Source of the DNA: Gordionus sp. m RMFG-2023
Taxonomy: Eukaryota > Nematomorpha > Gordioida > Chordodea > Parachordodidae
NCBI RefSeq assembly: GCF_954871325.1
Contig: NC_088776.1
Coordinates: 11,098,052-11,162,051, forward strand
DNA length: 64,000 nt
Direction of reading: 5' to 3'
A program made the position numbers and the translations under genes. This document shows positions 23,071 through 36,930 of the stretch, one piece after another (position 1 is the first letter of the stretch; each line of letters begins with the position of its first letter). The notes under the pieces are model-generated. The model was not told the origin of the DNA. It worked only from the letters and a program-made list of their open reading frames with translations, and searched no databases.

Positions 23071-24255
23071 TTTTATATATTTTGTTTTTTTTCGTTTAAT
23101 CATTAATTTTTTTATATTTTATTTTTTTTGGTTATTTTTTCGTTTATTATAATTTTTATGATATTTTCAATTTCAAATATTCAAAACGTTTAATATAAAA
23201 TATTAAAATTTATATTATAGGAAGAAAAAAATTTTGTCTTAATTTTTAGCAGAGATGTAGTCGAGGAGGGGGGGCTGGGGGCACTTCATCGTGTCCCGCG
23301 TGAAATTTTTATAGAAGTACGTGCCTCTTCCAAAGATTCAGCTGTTTAGTAATAAGCGAACCAGGACACAGCCTGACTTCTTTTCTTCTTATGGTTAAAA
23401 TTTTCCTTACTGATACATTCTCTTGATAGATGGATAGAGTCGTAAGTTGATTTGTAATACGTGAAAACTAGTTTATATTAATTTTATATAAATTTCCATA
23501 CATATTATTTCCGCAAAAATTAGATTTTGATTTAAAATTTCAGAGTCTTGAAAATCTCTACAGGTATCCCAGTTTTTTAAAATGGGAATGGTGACTAACT
23601 AATTTTTTGCAAACTTATACGGTTTGGGAAGCCAATTTTTAGGCCATTTATTTTAGTTTGATTTCACTGCTGATCTATTTAATCTTATCTCACTAAAATC
23701 TGAGTTAACCTATCTGATCCCAAAAAAATACCGATTATTTTAAAAAAATTTAGAGGAAGAAGTCACAATTTGCCTAAAGTTACAAATAAAAAATCATAAA
23801 ATAACAAACTAGGTTCGTTATTTTTATAATGAAATTGATGATTACCTAGAATATGATTTAGGTAATATTTATTCAATGAATTATTTAGAATAAAATATAA
23901 GTATGCAATAAATGGCTGAATTAGGCTATATTAAGCATATACATTTTTGAAAAATACAATTGACTTCTAAATGCACGAGACGAGAAACAAAATTTGGAAA
24001 CCCCTATTACTTTTTATCGGCCCAATTTTTGCCCTCAGTTATGTTTGCATGATTGAATGTGGCTATGACAAAATTAGATACATTCTTGTTGAGGCTTTTA
24101 ATTGATCTTTAATGTCATAGCATTATACTAGAAATAATTAATATACCATATGTTATAATGACTCTGAGTTTATATTTGTAAATTTGTGTTGGCTTTAAAA
24201 TCCTTTAACATATATTTTCAAGTGCACAAAAATTGATGGTGCTTTAAATATATAA
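23071..24255. other. AT-rich spacer with one transposon-end-like patch
   Basis: At 23250-23290, CAGAGATGTAGTCGAGGAGG followed by a G-rich run resembles a hAT left end, but no partner end was found. A 23-codon open stretch near 23830 (YFYNEIDDYLEYDLGN) was noted but not recognised. Confidence 0.35.
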
Positions 24256-24263
24256 CTAACTGC

Positions 24264-24478
24264 TAATGTTGTTAAAAGTTCGGTTTGGGTCGATTTTAAA
24301 AAATGGCCCGATTATTATTTTAAGCCAAAATATTATGTAAATCTCATTTAGCACATTGATGTCCAAACCTTTTTTCTATCTAAGAGCAAAATCTCCAAGC
24401 TTATAAGTATTATTTTGGTTATAATCTTAATCGGGCTGTTTTTAAAAATCGACCAGAAACGGGCTTTTAACAACACTA
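24264..24478. mobile_element. hAT-like MITE family F, copy 5 (type copy)
   Basis: A 215-bp element with inverted ends TAATGTTGTTAAAAG (left) and TAGTGTTGTTAAAAG (right, read inward) and a perfect 8-bp duplication CTAACTGC at 24256-24263 and 24479-24486. The element is roughly palindromic throughout. The TAG start, 8-bp duplication and GTTGTTAAA ending fit a non-autonomous hAT. Confidence 0.92.
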
Positions 24479-24486
24479 CTAACTGC

Positions 24487-27400
24487 CTATCTTAGATTCA
24501 ATTTCATCTATTCACAACAGGGAAAAAAAACTAAAAGTATTTTATTAGTTTTCAAATAACATAAATATATAAGATATAACTAACAAAAATTTAAACAACT
24601 AGACAAATGGGTTACTGAAAATTATATTTTAATTAAAACATTTTTTTTCTGTAGGAAAATAAATAACAATATTAGACTTTATAGCTGCTTGTTGTATTAT
24701 CTGAAGTACATCCACAAATACAAATGTCTAAGTAAAATAATATATTAATAAATAATATAATATAATTTAATAATCCAAACAACATAAAACAACCTCTTGT
24801 TTAAATTTTTTCAAACAATTTGTCTAATCAAGTGGTAGTCAGAGGCGTTAAGTATGATATTTTATGTCAATTAATCCTTTTTTTAAAAAAATAAATAAAT
24901 AACTTTTTACTGTTTATGTTACATTTATATTTAAATACCCCAATCAATTATTTAAAAAAAACAATATTTAAATTACAGAGGCTACTAAACAAATGAAATA
25001 ATTAATTTTGATATTTTATTATAATATATCATTATCAATAAGAGATTTTCAGTGGTTTATGGTGTTAGTTAATTATTATACAATCATAGATGATATTGTG
25101 TTTTTTTATATTTGTGTGTTAATGTTACAGAAAACATTTTGAAAAAAAACAGAATATTAAATTTAAATAAAGATTAATAGGATTATTGATAGACCATCTT
25201 GACAATCTTTTTTTAAAAATGTTAATTATAAACAGAGGTATCATTAGTACATAGTAAATTGTCACTCTAGAGTACACAGCCCTACATGTGTTTTTTCTAA
25301 GGGTTTTGTTTAATTTTTTTTTTAAATATATAAATAAGGCGTATTCATTTAATAAAATACATATCATATATATATTAAACCTTTATTAAAATAAATTTCT
25401 TTTTTGATAGCAAAGATTTTGTTGGCCAAAATAAAAAAAAAATTTCTCTGATTTTTGCAATTCCTTATTATAATAACTTATATCATAAATCACTCATCAA
25501 TTAACATAAATTTTGGTAAAATATATTATAATCTTTTCTTTGTTGTAATATTTAAAAAATAATTTCAATTTCAAAAAATAATAATTTAGATATGGATTTT
25601 ATTTTTTCTGTTTAAAAAAAAGAGATTTTTTTTCTAAATATATTTTGAAAAAGAAAATATTTTTAAAACAAGACGCTAGCGACCTTCTTCATTCCGATTA
25701 TGATGTCTCATTGAAGTAAGTCAATATTCCAATTATCACTTTATTTGTATATTATGATCATTGCTATTTATAAATATGATATAATACTTCGCCATAGTTG
25801 ATTAGGATAAAGTATTTGTATCTTTCTATATTGTTAAGAATATATTCTAAAGTCGGTGCCAGAAGCCTATCTAAATATCATGTTACAATTAAAATTTTAT
25901 AATTAAGTCTTCTCTAGTGATAATTAATATTGTACCCTTTGCCTATTTTATAAAATATTCTAAATATATTTGCTTTTTAATTTTATCATTTATGGCATCC
26001 TCTAGATCAGAATTACCTCAGTTTTCCTATCCATATCTCTTTTATTTTGTTTGAAAATTTTTTTATATTTATTATTGTTTTAATGGAGGGGAGACCGGGA
26101 TTATGCAGAGCCATAAAAGGAAAATTGAAAAAAAATAAAAGCCATTGATCATTTTCAGTGAGAGTGGCATTATCTTGTTTACTCGTATACATTTTTAGCA
26201 ACTTAATTCTTTTATCTGAAAAAGTGCACAAGGAAAAACATGAGCTATATATGGGAAAATTTGAGCCTATACATGGCCCTGCATTCACAATTAGCAAGAA
26301 TTCGTGACTAAGTATTCATATATGTTGCTCGAACTTTCAATTCTATTATTTTTGCATTATAAAATTTTAAATTATTTATAAAGTAATATTAACAAGGAAT
26401 CCTAAAGTTATAATTTCTGATCATACTATAAATATTAATTTGATGTTTAAATAGCTCATTTTAGCCTCAAGAAAATTTTCCCCAACTCTTAACTATCTTT
26501 TTACAATTTTATTCTTAGGTAGTTTTATTATCATTTTTTGATAAATAAATAAAATAAAACTATGCAGAATGTTATATCATAAAAAAAAATTATACATTAT
26601 CTGATGTAAAAAAAAATTAATTGTTTAGCTTTAGAGACTGGGACGGCTCGGCTTACCCTGAAGAGCAGACAGAATTTTTTTTAGACCAAGCCGGATAACT
26701 TGGACAAAATATTTTCGGGTTCAACAACTTAAAAAAAGTTTTTATGGGCTAGGCTGGTCTGGAATATCTAATTCTACCGTAGAAAAATAATTATGGGCCG
26801 AGCGATTCATATCTATAATATGCATATATATATATCATGTTTCTATATGCAACCTGAGTTAGTCAGATCCCTCTAAACTCCAGGCCAATGAGACATATCA
26901 CCTCCCCCCTTCCCACCTACTAAAATGTGTTACTTGGAGAATACATCCCCAACCCTTCTGCCCCCCCCCCATATTAATGGAGCAATTGAATGTATAAAAA
27001 TTTTTAAATATTAGAATTTATCCTAAATTAAAAAAATATTAATATAAAATTAAACTTTACGAATATTTTGGTGTTTAGATATTTATTATTTAAAACATTA
27101 TTAGTAAAGCTTGTGCTAGTGGATCTTGCAAAAATAGGGTACATTGAATCACTTATACATCATTATATAATATTTTTAAATTTTTAACTTTGTTTAAATT
27201 ATATTCATATCAAATTTCAAGAGATATTTTAATAACCAAGTGTTTCATATGTCCTTAATTAAATGTAAATAATGTTTTAATTTATATATTTTTTGGCTTT
27301 ATAAATTAAATAAAATAATATTAAAATTATTATAAAGAAATAATTATCCCATTTTATGTTTTTTTTTAAAGCATTGAAAAATCGGCCTGGTCTTGATATC

Positions 27401-28089
27401 TCAGCTCAATTAATAAGGTGGTGACCCCTTTTACATGTCATTTATATTTCTCCTGAAAAAATTTGTCCCACCCCACCTCCCTCATTATAAATAATTTGGT
27501 TTATTGCACAGATTGGTCTGGGAGAAATATACATATGAAATTCTTACGTTTATTATTTATGTTAAAGTAAAATTCTTGATTTAATTTCAAATGTTTTATA
27601 ATTTTTAAATTATGCTTTTTATTTTTAACCATTTAAAAAAGGTATTATGGATTTAAAAAAATTTGTTAGGTTGATTTTTGGTAAGCTCCACTTAATAAAT
27701 TTATTTATCTAAATATTTTTCGAAAAGATAAAAAAAAATTATGGTTATATACATATTAAGAAGTAAGAAGAACTAAATTAAACTCAAAAAAATATTCGTA
27801 AAATATAATATATTTCATATGGTACAGTTCTAGCGCAATAATTTATGACTATTCGCAGCTGCCATTAAGAAAAATATTAAATTAATATTTTTAAAAAAAA
27901 TTCAAATATTTTAACTATATAAAAAAATGTGATTTTTTTTAAATATAATTTATTGACTGGTTTTTTTTACAAATTTTCATCATTAGCCATTCATAATGAA
28001 TTCTATAAATTTTGCCAAACTTTTATTTTTGTTAGAATATATATATGGAAAGGTTGTTATACTTGTTAATATCTTACAAAATCACCTTA
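24487..28089. other. Long AT-rich stretch, little recognised
   Basis: Open stretches such as 26013-26297 have no recognisable motif. A GC-worded palindromic patch at 26632-26815 (TAGAGACTGGGACGGCTCGG on the left, CGGCC-type words on the right) may be a decayed MITE without matching flanks. C-rich runs occur at 26902-26970. Confidence 0.4.
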
Positions 28090-28097
28090 TTTGGTAG

Positions 28098-28312
28098 TAG
28101 TGAACAAAATCACTCCATTTGAGCTAATTTTTAAAGACGGGGAACTCAGTATTTTATCCAGAAAAATAATGCACTAGCCTGAAGATTTTGCTCATAGTTG
28201 TTACATAGGTTTGGACATCTATTAGGCAATCAAGCTTAGGCAATATTTTTCTGGCTAAAATATTAAGTTAAACGTTTTTAAAAAATCGGATGAAATATAT
28301 CGCAATTTACTA
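28098..28312. mobile_element. hAT-like MITE family F, copy 6
   Basis: A 215-bp copy begins TAGTGAACAAAATC and ends GCAATTTACTA. The flanks TTTGGTAG (28090-28097) and TTTGGCAG (28313-28320) match at 7 of 8. The core GATTTTGCTCATAGTTGTTA matches the family. Confidence 0.85.
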
Positions 28313-28678
28313 TTTGGCAGAGTCATTTAAAAATTTTCCATTTTGTGTATAGGGCAGGCCGGGAGATACAATGATCCCGAAGTAATGGCGAGTCCTGAAT
28401 TTTTTTCTATAGTATATAAAACTTTAAGGGCGATTTTATTTTAATGTAATGCATATATGACTATATTTTTTTAAATCATGGACAACATTTAAAAATAAAT
28501 TTAACTTATTAAAATTTGCGAACAAACATTTTAATTAATAAATGTTTAAATATTATTTCAAAAGAAGGAAAGAAAATATGAGATAAAAAAAGTGCTAAAA
28601 ATGCCTTTTTAAAAAAATAGGACTTTATTGAAGTGAGGGGAAGTTTAAACCTATGTATGAGACTGTTGTGATTGTAAG

Positions 28679-28871
28679 TCGTGTTGTTAAGCGGCTCGAT
28701 TTGTAAAAACGATCAACCCAATATTTTGGTCATAAAATATTACGCACCTGGAGAATTTTCTTATAAATGTTAAAAAGATTTTGACATATATTAAAGAAAT
28801 CTCTAGAGTTACGTAATTCTATTTTGGCTTAAAATCTTAATTCAAAATCGGCCTAATCTAACCGTAACAAC
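28679..28871. mobile_element. hAT-like MITE family F, copy 7
   Basis: Begins TCGTGTTGTTAAGCGGCTCG and ends ACCGTAACAAC. Perfect 8-bp duplication ATTGTAAG at 28671-28678 and 28872-28879. Confidence 0.85.
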
Positions 28872-29275
28872 ATTGTAAGAACTGAAAATTTGTTGTTTTT
28901 TGCATTATTTAAATTTATAAATTTTTTATTTTAAAAGAAAATTATTTATTTAAAAATAATATTTTAAAAATTGTAAATCATTCTGAGCATGTTATCTTTT
29001 TAAAATTGGTGTGCATAAATGGCTAGTTTTAAACTCTATATCCTAACGATTACAATTTTATTTTTTTAAGATAGTTTTACTTTTGACATAATTTTTGTTT
29101 AAATGCATTTATATTTTGTACAAATTTCAAAATGTTATCATATAAATTATTTTCTTCCAAATATGGATTTTAAAGGATACTATTTTAGAATAAAATTGTA
29201 ATTTATAATCTTTGCTAAGTTTTAAAATAAAATCCGCTGAACCGACAAACCCCTTGGTCTCTCTTACATGCAATA

Positions 29276-29585
29276 ATTCTTAAGAATATTTTTGTGCATC
29301 TATATTTTCCAGCATTATTTAAAAAATATATAATTTAAATTTATATCTCAAATTTTAAATGCCTAAAATATACTTTTTACGAAGTTCCTTTTCGAGACAT
29401 TTATTTTATATTATATAATGATATTTTATCATTATATTTGAATGTATTGTCAATATTTTATAGTAACTAGTCTTAATAAATTTATAAAACTTAAGATATT
29501 CCTAAATGACCCCTAGAATAATTTTTATAAAAAAATTAATTAATCCCCCCCCCCTACCCACAGTAAATTCCTGCATACGCGCCTG
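29276..29585 (+). mobile_element. hAT element G, copy 4, right end only
   Basis: The sequence matches 48801-49010 (shared AAGAATATTTTTGTGCAT and CAAATTTTAAATGC) and ends with CAGTAAATTCCTGCATACGC then GCCTG, the family terminus. A C12 run precedes the end. The left part of the element was not located. Confidence 0.75.
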
Positions 29586-31996
29586 ATCTATATATATATC
29601 ATCATCTTATTTTTATTGCGATTATCATTATGTCTCTTTATTTTCCAAACTTTAATTTTCATATAGAAACAATTGTATATTACTATTATTTTTAGGGATG
29701 AAACCCCTTAAGCCAATAACGATTTTAACCCATCACCCAGGCTTGTGAACCTAAAAAAAGTTTAGATCGGGTTCGATCTATGGAAAAGGTTAGAAGTTCT
29801 ACCCGAAACCAGGTTAAGCATCAGATTAGGGTTTGCATAAGAAAAAAATATTTTTTTTTAGAAAATTATAAATGACATTATAATTAAATATAAAAATCTT
29901 TTACATAGAGCCTAGAGACTTTTTGTTATAATTAACATAATTTAATAGTATAAAAATTAAACTACCATAATAAAAAATTGAATCTAATGCATATGCCATT
30001 TTTCATATATAACAATAATATTTGAAATGAAAAATAAATTACAAGTAGGCAATTTCCAAAATAAATATATGTCTAACAATCTAGAATCCTTATATAAAAT
30101 GGCTTAAAAAAATAAATAAAATGACACCATTCAAATTTTTGATAAAGAGAGAGTTTAACAAGTTATCTCTACAAGCGCCGTAGGTTTTGCATTTTAAATT
30201 GAAATTTCTTGGAAAGTTCATTAGGAAATTTTGGGTATTATACACTATTGGAATGCATTTCCAACAAAATCAGATTTTTAAATTTAAAATAACGGGCTCA
30301 ATTAATGATTTAAAATGCAAAACCTGCGCATGTCGGGAAAACCTATTAAACCATCGCCTTACCAAATTTTATATTAGACAAAAAATTCAAATTGGAATTT
30401 TTATATATAATCATGCTTCCTTTTAGGTAAAACAATTAAACCATTGCATAATTTTTCTTTATATATTTTAGGATTTCTATAGTTTCATAATTTTCTTAAA
30501 ACAATATAAAATATTTAACTTGGATCAATTTTTAAATGTTTTTATACATTTTGTTAAATGCAGAATTTATATTTTAAAGCATCTGAATAATTAGGTTGAA
30601 AAAAAAAGAGTTGAAACAGGGTTCATCGGGTTCAGAAAAAAAAATCAAAATCCCGGCTTGGTACGCAAAAAAGGGGAAATCAAATTAACCCCCCCCCCCC
30701 TCAGAATCTTTTCAATTTTATTCAAATGACAATGGAACTTCGTAAACTATCTACCCCCTCCCCCTTTCTCAAATTTACATGATGATCTTGTACCCTAAAC
30801 CCCTTCCCCTAGTGGGATTTCCCTGGTTATCTTAATAAAATGGATATTATTATACATATCTATTAAGGATATAATAATAAAATATTCAATGGTAATGTGT
30901 ATTTTACTTCGGTTAGTTAGGGGTAAAAAAATAAATTTTCTAGTGGTAGAGGGTGGGGGTAAATTAAGCAAAATAATGGGTATATTTTTAGGGGAGTGTG
31001 ACATCTCAGTTGTAGCCTCTGCCCTTTTTTTAAAAAAAATCATACAAAAAAAATCCATAAATTTTTAAATTGGTTTATGGACTTAAAAGCCATTTTAAAA
31101 TATATTGGTTTTTTTTTCGATTATAATTTAGTGGGATTAATTGTTAAATATTTTATGTTTTTAAAATAAAAGCTAATTTTAATAATGCTTAGTGGTATTC
31201 TTGCAGAAAAATGGAAAAGTCATGGATCTAGCCATAATTTGAGGGAGGGGATGGGAATCTCTAAATATACATAAAAGGTTATTGTTCTTTTCGGCCTTGC
31301 TTCATATATAATATGGTGGTTGATTTACATTTGTATAGTTAAACTTTATTTTCCATTTAAATTTCCCATTTTTTTTTCCAAACTTATTGAAAAAAATAAA
31401 AAGTGGGAAAAAATTATTTGATAAGCATTTCTTCCCCCCCCCCCTCATCCTCCGAAATAAAATTTTTAAATTTCCCCCGCTATTGTCGTTCTTCAATCTA
31501 TGTGCCCCCCCCCTCCCTGAAACGCATTACAACATAAAAAAAATTCTATTTAAATAAAAATTATGAAGAAAAAATATTTAATTTTTTTATATAGCTTAAT
31601 ACAATAAATTTCACATGTCAATAACCAAGATAATTGACAAAGTTTCTTTTATAAAGAGAGAAATTATTACGAGAAACGTTAAATAAAGATTTTAAAAAAA
31701 ATTAAACAAATTGGTTTGCAGAAACAAAATTAAAATTAAATATTATTTATATAAAAATTTGAAACATTTTGAAATGGCTAAAACTAAATATGATATTTTT
31801 AAAAAAAATCAAATAAAGTTCACTTATTAATGTTGAAGTAATTTTTTTAAAAAAATAGGGGAAAATTATAAAATATATACTTGCTAAATTTATTAGTCGT
31901 GTTGCTAAAGTATCTAGTAGCAAATAACGTAATTAGTTTTTAAAAAAAATCATTTTTTAGAAGTAACGAAAAAATTAATTAGTTTATTTTATGTTT
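29586..31996. other. AT-rich stretch with C-tracts; no gene
   Basis: Poly-C runs occur at about 30692-30701, 31434-31444 and 31505-31512. Weak GGGTTC / AACCCG words at 29700-29830 and 30610-30660 may be the two ends of a decayed element of about 1 kb. Open frames here (such as 30795-31058 minus) show no motif. Confidence 0.35.
30182..30325. repeat. 18-bp perfect inverted repeat
   Basis: AGGTTTTGCATTTTAAAT at 30182-30199 is the exact reverse complement of 30308-30325, with a 108-bp spacer. It may be part of a MITE or a transcribed hairpin; no function is evident. Confidence 0.75.
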
Positions 31997-32275
31997 CTTC
32001 AGAAAGAAATTAGTCGATTTGGGGTTAAAAATTCACACGAAAAACAAAAATCAATTGAAGACCTCGACACCAGGAATATTGGAAAGAAAATGATAATTAG
32101 AATAAGAATAAGACTTTGCCACGGAGAGCGAAACATTAATTATAGAATGACAATGAATTTAAAAAATATACCTAAAAATTTTTATTTTTAAATATAACCA
32201 TATTTGGCCGTGTTTACCCAGTCAAATATTGGTTAATTGACCAAATTGTATTTGACCGGTCAAATACCCAATCCT
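31997..32275. mobile_element. Dispersed repeat family P (TTTGACCGGTCAAA), copy 1
   Basis: 31997-32070 matches 33895-33965 (both near GTCGATTT and GACCTCGACA / GATCTCGACA). It ends with the palindrome ATTTGACCGGTCAAAT at about 32260-32275 and then CCCAATCCTGG, which read inward is CCAGGATTGGG, a plausible hAT-type terminus. Confidence 0.55.
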
Positions 32276-33374
32276 GGATACAACAATTATTTATTAAGGC
32301 AAACACTTATACTTTCTGATCCCCGAGATAAACTTGGAGTGATGCAGTTATGATTTTATTATTAAGAAATAAAATGCCATTATTTTTCATATAAATATTT
32401 TTATATATTTGAATTTGAAATGCTAATTTTATGGACATAGATTAGATATATTAAAAAAATATAATAATTTTTTTTATAAAATAGCGTTAAAAGTAGCGAA
32501 CCTACTTTCTAAAAAAAAAGTTTTCTTTCAAAGTAAAAGCTGAGCTTTTCTATCTTTTAACATTGTCGCCAATTAATAAAGATAACAAAAATAGTTTTTA
32601 CTTTTAAAAAAGGCAGTGACTCCTCCTCCTCACCTTATACTTCCTTGAGCCACTAGGGCCATTGACTTATATGAGAAATGAGGCAGAATTTTTAACCCCC
32701 TCCCCCATCCCGGAAAAACAATTTTTTTATTTTTGCTCGGGTCCTGCTCAAATAATTGAAAAAAATGTATTTAACATAAAAATATAAATTTTATAAAAAA
32801 AATTAAATAATATAACTTCCATGTTTCGCTCCTTAAACAAAGAAAGTGCGTCAAAAATTCGGACAAAACCAAAACACCCTTAAGATTTTGCGGCCCACTA
32901 AATAGATAAATCAAAATCGCGAAAGTCTATTTTTTTTTCTTTAAAATATTCTGGAAAATAATTTTCTTTTTAAAAATAACTAATATAAATGTCTTAAATG
33001 AACAAACAATTTTTTCTTACAAATGAATTTAATATTTCTTAAAAAGATAGATAATTGATTCATTTTTCTATAATATAATAACACTTTTAAACAATAAACC
33101 TAATTATGATGGTACAAGAACACTTTCCAAATTTTATTAATTGCAAGTTAATAACTCAAAAAAATAATTCTTTTTTTAAAATCAGGACATATTAAAATAT
33201 TTTATTCGTTATTATGAATTGTATAAAGAAAAAAGAACTCATATTTGTTTTTTTAAATATAAGCAAATTTACAAATAGGCAGGAAAGACGGGAGATCGCG
33301 AACCCTAAAAAACAATGCCATAAAAATCAAAACTACTTGATAATTTTAAGTAAATAATATATGTAAGTCGGTCA

Positions 33375-34015
33375 ATTAAACTGAGGAGTATTTGACCTGG
33401 TCAAATAAGGTCAAATACTCGAAAAAGTCGAAAGAAAAAAAAATAAAAATATACTTGAAAAAAAAACGATAGAAGTACATGTGATCACATGCTGTTTATT
33501 TATTGGGTCCCCCAATATCAAGGGATGCATCTTACTAGTAGTAAATTTAATGAAGTATATGTAATATAAAATGAGAATTTGCTTATAGATGATAACAGAA
33601 AGGTTTGGACCTCTATTTGTCAAATATCAAGGTTTACATAATATTATTTTGGTTATTTTGGCTAAAATCTTAATCAGATTGTTTTTAAAAAATCGACCAA
33701 AATCGGCGCGTTTAATAACATTGGTGATGATAAAAATATTTCAAGTGATATCATGTATTTCCAAAGTAAATAGGACTTGTTTAATAGTAAATTTATGGAA
33801 AGCAACAAATTCCAGCCTCAAGTTAGTGGAATAGGCCTTACACAACATGCCCGTTGATAGAAATGACTTTTTACTAACAATACCTATTTCTACTTCTTCT
33901 TAAAAGAAATTGGTCGATTTAGGTTAATTACTAAAACAGAAATCGATTAAAGATCTCGACAACATAAAAATTGATTAAAAAATATTAAAGAATTTGACCG
34001 GTCAAATACACAATT
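33375..34015. mobile_element. Dispersed repeat family P, copy 2
   Basis: The left side carries GTATTTGACCTGGTCAAATA (about 33390) and the right side ATTTGACCGGTCAAATACAC (about 33997). The interior shares GTCGATTT and ATCTCGACA with 31997-32070. A family F MITE (33568-33722) lies inside. Boundaries are approximate. Confidence 0.5.
33568..33722. mobile_element. hAT-like MITE family F, copy 8 (left end missing)
   Basis: Contains GAAAGGTTTGGACCTCTATT, TTTGGCTAAAATCTTAATCA and ends CGCGTTTAATAACATTG, the right half of the family. Confidence 0.75.
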
Positions 34016-36540
34016 AAGTTAAAAAAAATTTGGTTAACGAAAAACCTAAATATCGAACTAAAAGCAGCAAAAACAACACTATTTCAAAAACTAAAATAAA
34101 GGTGTGATTTTTTTTAGCTATTTCGTTATCTTATACCCGATATTGTATAAATATTTCCTGAATCAAATATAGAATTCTTATTCCAGTGATGTTTAAAATA
34201 TTTGATATGTGAAGCTGATTGTGAACAAAAATATTAAATAAGGGAGACCAAAAATATAATGAGACCAGGGTTATATTTTTCTAAAATTTTAAAATGGCCT
34301 GAGTCTATTTCCGCCTTTTAAAGTCCCAAATAGCTGTTCTAAATAATAATTTTTAGTTTAGAAAATATGAATATATAGAGGAGACCAGAAATAGTGTTAT
34401 CCCGGGGCAGGTATGTTCTAATCAACAAAAAAATTTAAAACGAATATACTTGAAATTAACTTTATATTAAATGTGAAGACCTGGGAAATGTTTTTGACGG
34501 GGAACGTATTAGTCATTTTTAATAAGGGATATATATTTATTTAATTTATAAGGACGCCCGAAGCCAAGAGTGTGTTAGGTTGTGTATGGTCACAAATGGG
34601 CTTGTTTTTTAAAAAATTATATGACAGTTTTAAGCGACAAGTTCTCCGGGTGGAATATATAATATGGATGAACCTTACATTTATCATACTTGAAAATGCA
34701 TTTTCATTTATTCAAAGGCTAAAAGGCACCCCTGGTGTTTTTAATAATTGCTAAATTTTCATTTTATTTAAATTTTATATAAACTCCTGATTCGACATCG
34801 ATTTAATTTGGATACTTAATTATTCTTTTTTTAGTATAGGTTAAAAAGCTTTTGAGCTAGGACACTCTATTTTGGTTTGTTTTAGGTATTTGGCGGCATT
34901 GTTATTTTTTGTATTTCATTCTCATTTTTTTGTTTTTCATATTTTTTTTGGTTTTTTTTGAAATTTTTTCTTTAGCTTTTATTTAGTAACTTAAATATTA
35001 ATTTCTATTGTAGAGATGGATATAAATAATAAATAAAAATTAATGCACAACCCCATGTTTATATAACCCTACTTTCTCTTTATATGATCGTTAAACCTCT
35101 CTTTCAATATTTGGAAATGTTTCAGTATATTAAAACCTTAACAAAAATTAGGATAGATAACTTGATAAATAGTTTATAAGATCTTATCGTTATTTTAGTC
35201 CATAAAATATTATTTATAATAACCAAACCAATTCATCTATAGCAACCTGCCCTATTATTTAAAAAGGTATATATATAGCATTTTATTTGCATACATGAAA
35301 TATAACATTTTAAAATAAAATATGAAGTTCATTTTTTGAAAAAATTTCTTTGAAGATTCTTTCTTTCTAACATTAAAAAAAATGACGGATTTAAACATTT
35401 GGTCTAAGTCGGTTAAAGGAATAAACAGTTATATTCACAAAAAACATTTCTTTACAAATAGCGGCATAATATATATACCATTTATATCTTATATATATAT
35501 ATATATCAATATTGGACATCTTATTCCATTTTCAAATAATAAATACTTTTGTTAAATATCACTTATAGATGGTGATAAAATGTGTCCATTTGCAAACGTT
35601 TGGTCGGTAAAGTGTATATATATAATATAAGTGAGAGCGACATTCTTTGTGCCACTGAGTGGCTTATATATTATATTATAGATTCAAATAATCAGTTCAA
35701 TTTTTTTTTTAATTCAAAAATGGAATCATTACATGAAAAAAATGGCAAATTTTATCTAATATAAAGATATATATACTAATAATGTTTAAACATAATTATA
35801 AAATAATTTTCTATGTTTGATCATTAATTGACTACTTATCACGTAATGTATTATTTATTTTTTTATCTTGCGATGAGAATGTTTGCACAAAAATTTCTTC
35901 TTTTTATTTTACCCCCTTTAATCTCTAAATGAATCATTTATTGTATATTATTATTCATAACGATATAAAACAAATATATGAATATGATCGTATTTGATTC
36001 CATGTCAACTATATTATATTAAGATGATACATTAATAATACTTAAACAATATATAATATTTTAAGAAGCTTTTTGTGTAAAAAAAATAAGATCATAACGA
36101 TAATTAATAAAATGAAATTTATATTATATTTATATATAAATGTAATACGACTTAAAAAAAACATATTTATGAATATAATTTCAACTTAAACAACATACAC
36201 TAAAACTATACTAGAAAATACTATAAATCCAAGGTCGCATAAGATAAATATAAAATATATATAAATTGTATTTTAAAGTATGTGGGAATTGAATTAGTAG
36301 TTTAAAAAACCAAAGAAAAAAAAATTAAACTTTTAATAATATTTTAAATGAAATACAATAAGTTAAAAACACGAATCATTTTTTCTTACTACCTATTATT
36401 AATATTATTTTAAAGAAAAATCTTTTTTTTTCTTTTTTAAGCATGTCAATCCACTCCCATAACTCTATATAATATTATCAATTTCGAAAAAACGCATCTA
36501 ATTTTCCATTCTTTCTTTACATATTAAAATGTCCTTTTCC
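34016..36540. other. AT-rich stretch, no gene recognised
   Basis: Only the dispersed repeat at 34843-34935 is assignable. The region is mainly A/T homopolymers and AT microsatellite (35488-35504). Confidence 0.45.
34843..34935. repeat. Dispersed repeat, copy 2
   Basis: AAAGCTTTTGAGCTAGGACA and CTATTTTGGTTTGTTTTA are shared with 22975-23070. Confidence 0.7.
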
Positions 36541-36542
36541 TC

Positions 36543-36734
36543 CCATAGTTATTGGTTGGCAACAATGATGGCGTTATTTTTTGTTTGATAAAAAAAAAAT
36601 TATCAAGTTTATTTTCTCAAAGAGAAGTTTTGGTTTTCGATAAGTTGAATGAATCGGCGAGGGAATTTCTAGTAGATATATTTTATAATCGTTCTTTCAA
36701 TTTAGTCTTGAAAAAAATAATTCTTTTTACCTAG
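36543..36734 (+). other. Open segment after a splice-acceptor-like site, upstream of the PRDM13-like gene
   Basis: The pyrimidine-rich TCCTTTTCCTCCCATAG ends at 36548 and is followed by about 62 stop-free codons including SQREVLVFDKLNESAREFLV and DIFYNRSFNL. There is no ATG at the start. It could be an upstream exon of the gene at 36931 or a chance open frame. It does not resemble a PR/SET domain. Confidence 0.25.
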
Positions 36735-36930
36735 TTTTTCTGAATTATTTTAATACTATATTCTCATTTATAAATTACTATTTAATATTTTTTTTTAAAT
36801 ATCTTTTTTTTCAATATTATTTAATAATAATATTTTGTATTTAAATTAAACTAGATTATAGGCAAACTAAAAATTCGCTTGTCTCACAAATATATTTTCG
36901 ACGAAAAAAATTAATTAGCAGAAAAAAATA

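Noticed and set aside
26013-26297. Minus-strand open frame of 94 codons.
   Set aside because: No recognisable motif, no splice context and no matching copy; left unassigned.
30795-31058. Minus-strand open frame of 87 codons.
   Set aside because: No recognisable motif; lies in a C-tract-rich AT stretch.
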